A stretch of DNA of 64,000 bases, taken from NCBI RefSeq assembly GCF_003477605.1, contig NZ_QUDR01000012.1, forward strand, positions 27,911-91,910, in the 5' to 3' direction. The first letter of the stretch is position 1; each line of letters starts with the position of its first letter. A model generated the notes under the pieces. That model saw nothing but the letters and a program-made list of their open reading frames with translations. It was not told the DNA's origin and ran no database searches. Below, one piece after another: positions 17,280 to 26,041 of the stretch. This DNA comes from Clostridium sp. AF37-5 (lineage in GTDB: Bacteria; Bacillota; Clostridia; Lachnospirales; Lachnospiraceae). A program made the translations under genes and the position numbers.

Positions 17280-18252
17280 AACAGCAAATAGAGAGGACCG
17301 AGAGTTTCTTGCCGCACAGGCGAGAGAGGTTCGGGAGAAGATTTATGGGAAGGACGTATTTGTACGGGGGCTGATTGAATTTACAAATATCTGCCGCAAT
17401 GATTGTTATTACTGCGGGATACGCAAAAGTAACGAAAAAGTGGAGCGGTACCGCCTGACGCCGGAAGAAATTTTGTCCTGTGCCAAAGAAGGATATGAAT
17501 TGGGGTTTCGCACTTTTGTGCTGCAAGGCGGCGAAGATGGCTGGTTTACGAAAGAGCGGGTGGCTTCGATTGTCCGGGAATTAAAGAAACAATTTCCGGA
17601 TTGTGCAGTGACGTTATCTATCGGAGAGCGCACCAAAGAGGAATATGAATGTTTTCGTGAGGCGGGGGCAGACCGTTACCTTCTGCGCCACGAGACGGCG
17701 GACGACGCTCACTATAGAAAACTGCATCCTCAGGAAATGAAACTTAAAAACCGTAAAGAATGTTTATTTACCTTACGTGAACTTGGATATGAAGTAGGTG
17801 CCGGTTTTATGGTAGGCTCGCCGGGACAGACGGTGGAGTGTCTTGTTGAAGATTTTGAATTTTTGCAGGAACTGAAGCCCCATATGATTGGAATCGGACC
17901 GTTTCTTGCCCATCAGGATACACCATTTGGTGCAGAAGAAAATGGTTCCTATGAGCAGACACTTTTATTATTAAGTATTCTTCGTCTGATGTTTCCGGGG
18001 GTGTTACTTCCTGCGACGACAGCACTTGGAACAATTGCACCGGATGGACGAGAGCAGGGATTATTGGCAGGAGCGAATGTATTAATGCCAAATTTATCAC
18101 CGGTTTCTGTGCGGAAAAAGTACGAGCTGTATGATAATAAAATATGTACCGGGGAAGAGTCGGCACAGTGTAAAGATTGTTTAAGCAGGCGTGTGGAATC
18201 GGTTGGCTACCGGATTGTGACTGACCGGGGAGACAGCCGGATTGAGAAATAG
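17203..18252 (+). CDS. hydE: [FeFe] hydrogenase H-cluster radical SAM maturase HydE
   Basis: A 349-residue radical SAM enzyme of the BioB/HydE group, needed to build the H-cluster of [FeFe] hydrogenase. The SAM cluster motif CX3CX2C is C64, C68, C71. A second cysteine set near the C-terminus, C315, C323, C326 (CX7CX2C), matches the auxiliary cluster position known in Thermotoga maritima HydE. Other HydE-like segments are LQGGED, RHETAD and MVGSPGQT. ATG at 17203 is supported by GGAGG at 17189-17193. HydF, HydG and the hydrogenase are not in the window. The gene is followed 9 nt later by the DUF1294 fusion. Confidence 0.93.
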   Translation: MNNRERIMRLRQEKKLDRNEMIQLLETANREDREFLAAQAREVREKIYGKDVFVRGLIEFTNICRNDCYYCGIRKSNEKVERYRLTPEEILSCAKEGYELGFRTFVLQGGEDGWFTKERVASIVRELKKQFPDCAVTLSIGERTKEEYECFREAGADRYLLRHETADDAHYRKLHPQEMKLKNRKECLFTLRELGYEVGAGFMVGSPGQTVECLVEDFEFLQELKPHMIGIGPFLAHQDTPFGAEENGSYEQTLLLLSILRLMFPGVLLPATTALGTIAPDGREQGLLAGANVLMPNLSPVSVRKKYELYDNKICTGEESAQCKDCLSRRVESVGYRIVTDRGDSRIEK

Positions 18253-18261
18253 GAGGAACGT

Positions 18262-20031
18262 ATGATAGCGTATTTTTTGGCAGCATATTTGATTTTAAAT
18301 GGAATTGTATTTTTGATTTACGGAGTGGACAAGTATAAAGCAGTTCACAATAAGTGGAGAATCCCGGAAACTACCCTTCTTGTTATCGCTGTTATTGGTG
18401 TAATAGGTGCCTTTGCCGGAATGCATGTTTTTCATCACAAAACACGTAAACCAAAGTTTTATGTAGGGGTTCCCGTTATCTTTTTCTTGGAGGTGCTTGC
18501 TGTTATTGGTATTTTTTGTGCGGGTGGGAAATACATGGGGAACACTGCCAAAAAAGAAAATGCAGCGAAAACGGCGAGCCTTTCTTCCACATCAAGGGAG
18601 GGATTAAAAAGAGGGGAAGAATTTACCATTGAAAAACAGGAGTTTAAGAAAAGTCTTTCGCAGGAGTCTTTTTCGATTCCATTCAATACAATGGATGAGT
18701 GTTATCGTGTGGGGGACTTGTTTGTGTCTTTTGATTCGGGAACAAAATCAAAAATAAAGATTTATTTTTGGAATCCAAAGACAATGAAAGTTCCGGCTGT
18801 ATATACATATCGTGAAAATGTTGAAAATTATGATGATTCGTTATTTGCAGCGAATGAGAGCGGACAATATGTGATTGCGCAGATTGCCGAAAAGTTAATT
18901 GTATTTAATTTTTTGGGAAAGGCCATGAAGGAGATTTCAATTGAAGAAGGCCGGCCAACAGATATTATGGAAAAGGATGGGAAACAATACATTTTGACAT
19001 CATCGACGCTTTATGTCGGCAGTATCCAGTCGGGATTTCGTAAGGTGGGAAGCAATTCTGACAAAGAGGAAAAGAAGAATGCCGAGGAGGATAGATGGTC
19101 GTTAGAATTTTTATTTTCCTGTGGAGATTATGTTTATGTATTGATGACTGTGCCTGCTAAGTATCATAGTTTTAGTTGGTTGTGGCAGATATCATTAAAA
19201 AATGGCGAGTGGAAAAAAATCATGGACGAAATGCCCGGCTTTTCTTTTGATAAGGATACAAAAGAAGTGGCAGCGGGAATTGAAATTGGCGAAAAAAATG
19301 CTGAGGTATTGTATTATAAATTCCATGAAGATGGAACGTATGAAAAGAAAAAAATCAAGGCGATTCCGGGAGCTGTGGAAAATGGAGTTATTTACACCGC
19401 ATCGAAAAAAGAATTTCTCGCTATTTCGGTGAAAGACAACAAAAAAACGGTGTTAAAGCATGTAGGGCGGTATTGTGAAATTGCAGATTTAAAGTATGAA
19501 AATTTAAGTAATGTAAGGCAGGAAAAAAAGGGGAAAATTATTTACAAGGTATCCGTTTATTTGTCGGAGAAACCGATGAAAAACCGGTATGGAAAGCCGA
19601 TGCCGGATTATGAAAATTATTACTGCTATGATGTGGAAACAAAGCAGACGCAGACAGTGAATACAGGTGTCAGCTATATAGATTTTGATTATGCGGAAGG
19701 AAAGACATATATGAAAAATCGGGAAAAATGGCTTACACTTGAAAAGGAAACGAACATGGTAGAAATGGCAATTGATTATATGTATGAGGATAATGCGACA
19801 CCGGATAAAAGAGTTGTGCGTGTGGCGCAAAAAGACAAGCAGGAAAAGGTAGTCTCGGATAAAGTGTATACTTTTTGTGGAGACGAACAAGGAAATTGCC
19901 GGATTGAAGATGTGACTGGCAAGTATAGAACGCTTGAGAAGAAAGAAAAGTGGTTTACAATTACAGCAAAACAAGTAAAAACGATTTCGGATAAGAAGTT
20001 GTTAAAAGGGCTGATGAAAACGGATGAATAG
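18262..20031 (+). CDS. DUF1294 membrane domain fused to large extracytoplasmic domain
   Basis: A 589-residue protein. Residues 1-90 match the small DUF1294 membrane family, with GVDKYKA (24-30), a KWRIPE motif (36-41) and HHKTRKPKF (58-66) between three hydrophobic segments. After a Ser/Thr/Lys linker come about 480 residues rich in beta strands with repeated 'W..L....G.W'-like and aromatic/Gly-Lys turns. This suggests a beta-propeller-like domain, probably outside the membrane. Ordinary DUF1294 proteins are about 90-200 residues, so the long C-terminus is unusual. The ribosome binding site is AGGAGG at 18252-18257. It may be co-transcribed with hydE. Function unknown. Confidence 0.75.
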   Translation: MIAYFLAAYLILNGIVFLIYGVDKYKAVHNKWRIPETTLLVIAVIGVIGAFAGMHVFHHKTRKPKFYVGVPVIFFLEVLAVIGIFCAGGKYMGNTAKKENAAKTASLSSTSREGLKRGEEFTIEKQEFKKSLSQESFSIPFNTMDECYRVGDLFVSFDSGTKSKIKIYFWNPKTMKVPAVYTYRENVENYDDSLFAANESGQYVIAQIAEKLIVFNFLGKAMKEISIEEGRPTDIMEKDGKQYILTSSTLYVGSIQSGFRKVGSNSDKEEKKNAEEDRWSLEFLFSCGDYVYVLMTVPAKYHSFSWLWQISLKNGEWKKIMDEMPGFSFDKDTKEVAAGIEIGEKNAEVLYYKFHEDGTYEKKKIKAIPGAVENGVIYTASKKEFLAISVKDNKKTVLKHVGRYCEIADLKYENLSNVRQEKKGKIIYKVSVYLSEKPMKNRYGKPMPDYENYYCYDVETKQTQTVNTGVSYIDFDYAEGKTYMKNREKWLTLEKETNMVEMAIDYMYEDNATPDKRVVRVAQKDKQEKVVSDKVYTFCGDEQGNCRIEDVTGKYRTLEKKEKWFTITAKQVKTISDKKLLKGLMKTDE

Positions 20032-20184
20032 GGGCACGCATGTGATATGTTTTGTCTTGCATGTTGTAGAAAATGATGTTAGACTATAAGAGATAAGCAG
20101 ACAGAAAGGATACTTGAATTGATGGAGAAGATGGAGAAAACATCTTACAATGAGTAAATTATTTATATGTCAAGGAGGGGGAAT

Positions 20185-22140
20185 ATGAAAAAAACAATTA
20201 AGGGGAAACTTACACTAAACACAGCAATTTTTATTGTTGCAGCAATTATTGTCTGCGAAATTGTCAGTGTGAATGCATTAAAAACAAACATGACAAATCA
20301 GACAAGACAATATGTCAGCAGAGAGGCACAGACCAATGCACGTGTGGTTAATGAATGGCTGCAGGGGCAGGCAAACACGGTACATACAATTACGAATACG
20401 ATTGCTTTTATGAACACAAAAGATACGGATCACGTGATGGATTACCTGGAAAAAGCCTTGAGTGAGAATAAAGAGGCATTGATGTATTATTTGTGTTTTG
20501 GATATGATGGAGGAGTATTTCCTGCAAACCATTCTAAAATAGATCTGGATCCAACGACAAGAGACTGGTGGAAGCAGGCCATTAAGAAAAATAGTTTGAT
20601 TTATACGGCACCATATAAAGATTTTGCTTCTGGGAAAATGATTGTTACCATTGCAGAACCGCTGGAAATAAAAGGCGAACAGGCGGTTGTGCTGGCGGAT
20701 ATTACGATTGATACTTTGACTAAACTTGTTTCTAATGTAAGTACGGATGAAAACATTCAGGGCTTTTTGTTAGATGCCGATGGTATGGTTGTTTCGCATC
20801 AGAATAAGGATTATCTGCCGAAAGAGGAAGGAAATACTTCTTTGGCTAAGGTACTTTCTGTTAATGTAAAAGAGGTTTCTGAGATAACAGATTATGATGG
20901 ATATTCAAAATTTATTCATACCGCGCAGATTACAGCTACCGGATGGACATTTGGTGTAACGGAGAGGGAATCAGTAGTAACAACACAAGTGGTGAAGAGT
21001 GTGATTTTAGTTGTCGGAATCGGGGTTGTCCTTTTGATTCTCGTAGTTCTTCTTACCATTGCCAGTGTGAAGAAAAATTTGAGGCCACTTGAAAATATGA
21101 AGACATTTATCCGGGAGAAAGTCATCGGTGATTCTCAAAAGAATGTACATAAAAATGAGGTTGAGGAAATCTCTTATTTATTACAGGAGTTAGAACAGCG
21201 TTTTATTGGTGTGATTCGCAAAACAAAAGATGAATCCAATGTCATTCATACCAGAGTGGAAAATACGAATGACAAGGTCTCCTTAATTAATCAGAATATT
21301 ATGGAAATCAGTGCAGCAATGGAAGAAACCGGAGCAAACATTGATTCCCAGACAACCAGTATTCAAAACATTGATAAAACTTGCAAGGATACAACGCATG
21401 CAGTGGATGTTCTTGTATCCCATGCAGAAGAAATGTCTGATAAAGCGAAAGAGATTGGTGAGCGTGTCAATGAAGCGGTGCAGAAATTAATGACAGATAA
21501 AGACAGTGCTGTGGTGAAGGCGGACGAAAGCAGAAATCGTATGCAAATGGCGATTCAGCAGACAAGAATTATTGGCGAGATTGCAACTGTCTCAGCGTCA
21601 ATTGAAGAAATTGCTTCTCAGACAAATCTTCTTGCATTAAATGCTTCGATTGAGGCGGCAAGAGCCGGAGAGTCAGGAAAAGGATTTGCGGTTGTTGCGG
21701 AAGAAATCAAACAATTGAGTGAAGATACATCAAACGAAATTCGTAAAGTGAATGACTTGACGCAGAAAGTATTTGAAAGTGTGAAGATACTGTCCACTGA
21801 AAGTAACGAGTTATTAGTCTTTTTAGATGAGACAGTTTTGGCAGATTATGATAAATTTGCAAGTCTTGCGAATCAGTATAAAGAAGACGCAAATTATTAT
21901 GAGGAAACAAGCGGTTCCATGGAACATAATGCAGAAGAAGTAATGGACGCAATTCAAAGTATTTCAAATGTTTTGGAAAATGCAAGTTCAGCACAGATGG
22001 AACTTGCGTCTGCAGTAGAAAGCGTAAATGAGAATTTGCAGAACATGACAAGTTCAAGTGAAAGCATGACTAAGGAAACGAAGAATGCGATGGAAAGCGT
22101 AAATGCTTTGCGGGAGACGATGGAAAAATTTAATATGTAA
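20185..22140 (+). CDS. Methyl-accepting chemotaxis protein (dCache sensor)
   Basis: A 651-residue transmembrane chemoreceptor. TM1 lies near 10-30, followed by a periplasmic-side double-Cache domain containing [11 protein letters not shown], the pattern of amino-acid-type dCache pockets. TM2 lies near 275-300, followed by a cytoplasmic signalling coiled coil with the conserved tip [18 protein letters not shown]. It signals through CheW/CheA to flagella, so the organism should be motile. ATG at 20185 is chosen because AGGAGGGGG precedes it directly; the ATG at 20167 lies before that site. Transcribed alone. The ligand cannot be told with confidence. Confidence 0.93.
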   Translation: MKKTIKGKLTLNTAIFIVAAIIVCEIVSVNALKTNMTNQTRQYVSREAQTNARVVNEWLQGQANTVHTITNTIAFMNTKDTDHVMDYLEKALSENKEALMYYLCFGYDGGVFPANHSKIDLDPTTRDWWKQAIKKNSLIYTAPYKDFASGKMIVTIAEPLEIKGEQAVVLADITIDTLTKLVSNVSTDENIQGFLLDADGMVVSHQNKDYLPKEEGNTSLAKVLSVNVKEVSEITDYDGYSKFIHTAQITATGWTFGVTERESVVTTQVVKSVILVVGIGVVLLILVVLLTIASVKKNLRPLENMKTFIREKVIGDSQKNVHKNEVEEISYLLQELEQRFIGVIRKTKDESNVIHTRVENTNDKVSLINQNIMEISAAMEETGANIDSQTTSIQNIDKTCKDTTHAVDVLVSHAEEMSDKAKEIGERVNEAVQKLMTDKDSAVVKADESRNRMQMAIQQTRIIGEIATVSASIEEIASQTNLLALNASIEAARAGESGKGFAVVAEEIKQLSEDTSNEIRKVNDLTQKVFESVKILSTESNELLVFLDETVLADYDKFASLANQYKEDANYYEETSGSMEHNAEEVMDAIQSISNVLENASSAQMELASAVESVNENLQNMTSSSESMTKETKNAMESVNALRETMEKFNM

Positions 22141-22156
22141 AGCAATATACATATTC

Positions 22157-22307
22157 TTGGAATTTCCAGTCAATAAAGAAAGGTTATGTTTTGTGGGCGC
22201 TTCCGCTTAACAAGCGCGTAGGGGTATCGGCATGCTAAATACGCATGCCGGATACCCACGTGCTTGTACCCACGCAACATAACCTTTTTATTGACTGGAA
22301 ATTCCAA
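22157..22307 (+). repeat. Palindromic repeat family 1, copy 5 (orientation A)
   Basis: A 151-nt palindrome starting 17 nt after the MCP stop. The outer arm TTGGAATTTCCAGTCAATAA pairs almost perfectly with its complement. This arm and the next (GGTTATGTT/AACATAACC) share no sequence with copies 1-4. The core is conserved, with paired changes: CAAGC/GCTTG instead of CAAAC/GTTTG, apical stem GGCATGC/GCATGCC, loop TAAATAC. It may also act as the MCP terminator. Confidence 0.85.
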
Positions 22308-22401
22308 AAGAAGAACTATATTACTACATATTAATTTCTATCTATTTTGCAATTTCCCTTTTTCTTATTTTTCTCAAACCTAATCCCCAATCCATTCCGT
22401 A

Positions 22402-22527
22402 GCAAAAAAACACGACCCATTGACTGCATACAGCCACGCGGGTATGAGACATGCGTATTTAGCATGCCCATACCCTTGCGCGGCTGTTAAGCGGGAGCGT
22501 GCAGTCAATGGGGGTGTATTTTTTTGC
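22402..22527 (-). repeat. Palindromic repeat family 1, copy 6 (reverse orientation)
   Basis: A 126-nt palindrome, the most diverged copy. Its outer arm GCAAAAAAACAC...CCCATTGACTGCA pairs with TGCAGTCAATGGG...GTGTATTTTTTTGC and is unrelated in sequence to the other copies. In orientation A the core reads CAGCC/GGCTG, CGC/GCG, GGGTATG/CATACCC with loop TAAATAC and bulge GCTCCCGCTTAA. It shares the TAAATAC loop with its partner, copy 5. Confidence 0.82.
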
Positions 22528-22532
22528 AAATT

Positions 22533-22587
22533 TTTACGAACTTTTTACATAGAAATGATTTCAGATTTTACATTCGCCTCCTAAACT
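22533..22587 (+). promoter_or_regulatory. Candidate Pho boxes and promoter upstream of pstS
   Basis: TTTACG (22533), TTTACA (22544) and TTTACA (22567) lie 11 and 23 nt apart on the same strand, resembling the direct TTNACA repeats bound by PhoP in Firmicutes. A possible -10 (TAAACT, 22582-22587) follows. PhoP control under phosphate limitation fits the pst operon, but the boxes are imperfect and the call is tentative. Confidence 0.45.
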
Positions 22588-22641
22588 AGGACTTGTAAGA
22601 AAGAAAAAGAAAGATGAAAAGATTGAAAGGAGAAAACAAAA

Positions 22642-23544
22642 ATGAAGATGACAAAAAAAGTATTAGGAATGGTTTTATGCGGGGTTATGACAGTGGGGAT
22701 GATTACCGGCTGTGGCGGCTCTGACAGCAGCACAACAAATGATGCAGGAAATACATCTGCAGATGCAGCACAGGAAATTTCCGTTGTATCACGTGAAGAT
22801 GGTTCCGGTACACGAGGCGCTTTTGTAGAGCTTTTTGGTGTTGAAGATGAGGAGAACGGAGAAAAAGTAGACAAGACGACAGAAGAAGCAACAATCGCAA
22901 ACAGCACGGAAATCGTTATGACAACCGTAGCCGGTGATAAAAATGCAATTGGTTACTGCTCACTTGGTTCTTTAAATGACAGTGTGAAAGGACTTAAGAT
23001 TGACGGTGCAGAGCCAACGGTTGATAACATTAACAATGGAAGTTATGCAATTTCCCGACCATTTAACATTGCAACAAAGGATAAGAAAAGTGAAGTAACA
23101 CAGGACTTCATTAACTACATCCTGAGTGAAGACGGACAGAAAGTAATTGAGTCTAACGGTTACATCAAAGCAAGTGATGCCGGTGCTTTCAAGAGTAACG
23201 GTGCCAAAGGTAAAATTGTAGTAGCCGGTTCCTCTTCGGTTACGCCGGTTATGGAAAAACTTGCTGAAAGTTACAAGACAGTAAACAGTGGAGCAGAAAT
23301 TGAAATTCAGGAAAGTGATTCCACAACAGGTATGAATTCAGCAGCAGAAGGAACTTGTGACATCGGTATGGCATCCCGTGACTTAAAAGACAGTGAAACA
23401 GGTGCAGGACTTACACCGACAGTAATTGCAAAAGACGGAATCGTAGTAATCGTAAATAACGAAAACAAAGTAGATAACATGACAAAAGCACAGGTAAATG
23501 ATGTGTTCCGCGGAACAATCACAGACTGGAGTGCCATCAAATAA
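22642..23544 (+). CDS. pstS: Phosphate-binding lipoprotein PstS, circularly permuted
   Basis: A 300-residue substrate-binding lipoprotein of the high-affinity phosphate ABC importer. The signal peptide ends in the lipobox MITGC, with C24 as the lipidated residue. The order of conserved blocks is swapped. SREDGSGTRGAF (50-61), which in standard PstS lies in the second half, comes first with the GYCSLGSLNDSV and SRPF blocks. VAGSSSVTPVMEKLA (194-208), CDIGMASRDLKD (239-250) and GTITDWS (291-297), normally the first half, come last. Both phosphate-binding loops are present, so function is probably kept. The start follows GAAAGGAG. First gene of pstSCAB-phoU. Confidence 0.93.
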   Translation: MKMTKKVLGMVLCGVMTVGMITGCGGSDSSTTNDAGNTSADAAQEISVVSREDGSGTRGAFVELFGVEDEENGEKVDKTTEEATIANSTEIVMTTVAGDKNAIGYCSLGSLNDSVKGLKIDGAEPTVDNINNGSYAISRPFNIATKDKKSEVTQDFINYILSEDGQKVIESNGYIKASDAGAFKSNGAKGKIVVAGSSSVTPVMEKLAESYKTVNSGAEIEIQESDSTTGMNSAAEGTCDIGMASRDLKDSETGAGLTPTVIAKDGIVVIVNNENKVDNMTKAQVNDVFRGTITDWSAIK

Positions 23545-23555
23545 AGGAGGCAGCC

Positions 23556-24398
23556 ATGAAAGAAAAGGCAATGAAAGTAGTGTTTCTGATTGCCGCTTGT
23601 GTTTCGATTCTTGCTGTAGCATTAATTTGTATCTTTCTCTTCGCAAATGGTATCCCGGCAATTAAGGAAATCGGCTTGTTCGATTTCCTGACGGGAACGG
23701 CGTGGAAACCGGGAAATCACAAATTTGGGATTTTGCCGATGATATTAGGAAGTATATATGTGACCGCCGGAGCTCTTATTGTAGGAGTTCCGATTGGCAT
23801 TTTGACAGCAGTGTTTTTAGCAAAGTATTGTCCGAAAAAATGGTATCGAATCTTAAAAGGCGGCGTCGATTTGCTTGCCGGAATCCCATCCGTTGTCTAC
23901 GGATTTTTTGGACTTGTTGTTCTGGTTCCGATGGTGCGCGACACCTTTGGCGGAAATGGAAACAGTATTTTAACGGCATCTCTTTTGCTTGGCATTATGA
24001 TTCTGCCAACGATTATTGAGACATCAGAGGCAGCTATTCAGGCGGTGCCGGATAAATATTACGAAGGAGCACTGGCACTTGGTGCCACGCATGAGAGAAG
24101 TGTTTACCGTACGGTTGTACCGGCAGCGAAATCCGGAATTTTAGCAGGAATCATTCTTGGTGTCGGACGTGCGATTGGTGAGACGATGGCAGTCATTATG
24201 ATTGCCGGAAATCAGGCAAGAATGCCTGCCGGTTTGTTAAAGGGTGTTCGTACACTTACAGCAAACATAGTAATTGAAATGGGATATGCGGCAGATTTAC
24301 ACCGCGAAGCGTTAATTGCGACAGGTGTTGTCCTGTTTGTCTTTATCCTGATTATCAATTTATTGTTCTCACTCTTAAAGAGAAAGAAGGTGGACTAG
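23556..24398 (+). CDS. pstC: Phosphate ABC transporter permease PstC
   Basis: A 280-residue inner-membrane permease with about six transmembrane segments. Visible signatures are LAGIPSVVYGFFGL and the EAA-type loop EGALALGATHERSV...GRAIGETMAV, which contacts PstB. It forms the transmembrane channel with PstA. AAAGGAGG lies just before the ATG, 11 nt after pstS. The stop codon abuts the pstA start codon (0-nt gap). Confidence 0.96.
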   Translation: MKEKAMKVVFLIAACVSILAVALICIFLFANGIPAIKEIGLFDFLTGTAWKPGNHKFGILPMILGSIYVTAGALIVGVPIGILTAVFLAKYCPKKWYRILKGGVDLLAGIPSVVYGFFGLVVLVPMVRDTFGGNGNSILTASLLLGIMILPTIIETSEAAIQAVPDKYYEGALALGATHERSVYRTVVPAAKSGILAGIILGVGRAIGETMAVIMIAGNQARMPAGLLKGVRTLTANIVIEMGYAADLHREALIATGVVLFVFILIINLLFSLLKRKKVD

Positions 24399-25274
24399 AT
24401 GGCAAATGGTTTGAAAAAACAAAAGCAGAAATGGAAAGCACTTGCAAAACATAAGTCCTCTCTGGTTCTTTACCTGATTACAATTTTGGCAGCAGCGATT
24501 ACGGTATTTGTGTTAGGATACCTGATTGTTTATATTCTGGCAAATGGTATTCCACATTTGAAACCGTCACTGTTTGCTTTTACTTATACATCGGACAATG
24601 TTTCGATGATGCCGGCACTGATTAATACGGTGCTTATGACACTGGCAACCTTGATTGTTGCGGTTCCGCTTGGCATTTTCGCCGCCATTTATCTGGTGGA
24701 ATATGCGAAGAAAGGGAACAAATTAGTAAGTGCAATTCGTGTAACGGCAGAAACACTGACCGGAATACCATCGATTGTTTATGGATTGTTTGGTATGTTG
24801 TTCTTCGTCGGTTACTGCAAATGGGGATTTTCCCTTTTGTCAGGAGCTCTCACCTTAGCAATTATGGTGCTTCCGGTTATTATGCGAACGACCGAAGAAG
24901 CACTTATGGCAGTGCCGGATTCTTACCGAGAAGGAAGCTTTGGGCTTGGTGCCGGAAAACTGCGAACGGTATTTCACGTAGTTTTGCCGAGCGCCGTTCC
25001 GGGGATTTTATCCGGTGTTATTTTGGCTACCGGGAGGATTGTTGGTGAGACCGCAGCATTGATTTATACGGCAGGAACGATTGCAAAAGTGCCAAGCAGC
25101 ATTTTTGATTCGGCAAGAACGTTATCGGTTCATATGTATAATTTGTCAAAAGAAGGACTGCATACGGATGAATCGTATGCAACGGCAGTGGTTCTTTTGG
25201 TCCTTGTAATTGCAATCAATATGTTGTCGAATTTTGTCGCTCGAAAAGTTGGGAAAAACAAATATGGCAATTAG
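24399..25274 (+). CDS. pstA: Phosphate ABC transporter permease PstA
   Basis: A 291-residue partner permease of PstC. It has [14 protein letters not shown] and the coupling loop [15 protein letters not shown]...[10 protein letters not shown], with about six membrane segments after a basic cytoplasmic N-terminus. Its ATG follows the pstC stop directly, and the AGAAGGTGG ribosome binding site lies inside pstC, so translation is probably coupled. Confidence 0.96.
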   Translation: MANGLKKQKQKWKALAKHKSSLVLYLITILAAAITVFVLGYLIVYILANGIPHLKPSLFAFTYTSDNVSMMPALINTVLMTLATLIVAVPLGIFAAIYLVEYAKKGNKLVSAIRVTAETLTGIPSIVYGLFGMLFFVGYCKWGFSLLSGALTLAIMVLPVIMRTTEEALMAVPDSYREGSFGLGAGKLRTVFHVVLPSAVPGILSGVILATGRIVGETAALIYTAGTIAKVPSSIFDSARTLSVHMYNLSKEGLHTDESYATAVVLLVLVIAINMLSNFVARKVGKNKYGN

Positions 25275-25288
25275 AATGGAGAATGAAT

Positions 25289-26041
25289 ATGGAAGATAAA
25301 TTTTGCATACAAAACATGAATCTCTATTATGGAGATTTTCATGCACTGAAAGATGTCAGTATGAACATTCCGGCGAATGAGATTACCGCTTTTATCGGAC
25401 CTTCCGGCTGCGGTAAATCTACATTTTTAAAATCGCTAAACCGGATGAATGATTTGGTAGAAGGGTGTCGGATTTCCGGTTCCCTTCAGTTAGATGGCGA
25501 AGATATTTACGGTGACATTGATGTCAATCATCTTCGCAAGCGGGTTGGAATGGTGTTCCAGAACCCGAACCCATTTCCAATGAGTGTGTACGATAATATT
25601 GCTTATGGTCCACGAACTCATGGAATTCACTCCAAGGCAAAATTAGATGAAATAGTTGAACGGTCGCTGAAACAGGCAGCAATTTGGGACGAACTCAAAG
25701 ACCGTTTGAAAAAAAGTGCCCTTGGTTTATCCGGCGGACAGCAGCAGCGTTTGTGTATTGCCAGAGCACTTGCAATAGAGCCGGAAGTGATTTTGATGGA
25801 TGAACCAACAAGTGCCTTAGACCCGATTTCCACTTCAAGAATTGAGGATTTGGTACTGGAATTAAAAGATAAATACACAATTGTAATGGTAACGCATAAT
25901 ATGCAGCAGGCAACGCGTGTATCTGACCGCACGGTATTTTTCCTTCTTGGAGAAGTAGTTGAAATGGACAAAACGGAAAAATTATTTTCCATGCCAACGG
26001 ATAAACGTACAGAAGATTATATTACGGGGAGGTTTGGATGA
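25289..26041 (+). CDS. pstB: Phosphate ABC transporter ATPase PstB
   Basis: A 250-residue ATPase of the Pst importer. Walker A is GPSGCGKS, the signature LSGGQQQR, Walker B VILMDEP, and the switch histidine is in VMVTHN. ATG at 25289 is preferred over 25283, because the TGGAG ribosome binding site (25277-25281) would be too close to the first. The stop overlaps the phoU start as ATGA. Confidence 0.96.
   Translation: MEDKFCIQNMNLYYGDFHALKDVSMNIPANEITAFIGPSGCGKSTFLKSLNRMNDLVEGCRISGSLQLDGEDIYGDIDVNHLRKRVGMVFQNPNPFPMSVYDNIAYGPRTHGIHSKAKLDEIVERSLKQAAIWDELKDRLKKSALGLSGGQQQRLCIARALAIEPEVILMDEPTSALDPISTSRIEDLVLELKDKYTIVMVTHNMQQATRVSDRTVFFLLGEVVEMDKTEKLFSMPTDKRTEDYITGRFG

Noticed and set aside
22642..23544. 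PstS seen as a truncated protein missing its N-terminal phosphate loop
   Set aside because: The missing block is present at the C-terminus; the protein is rearranged, not truncated.
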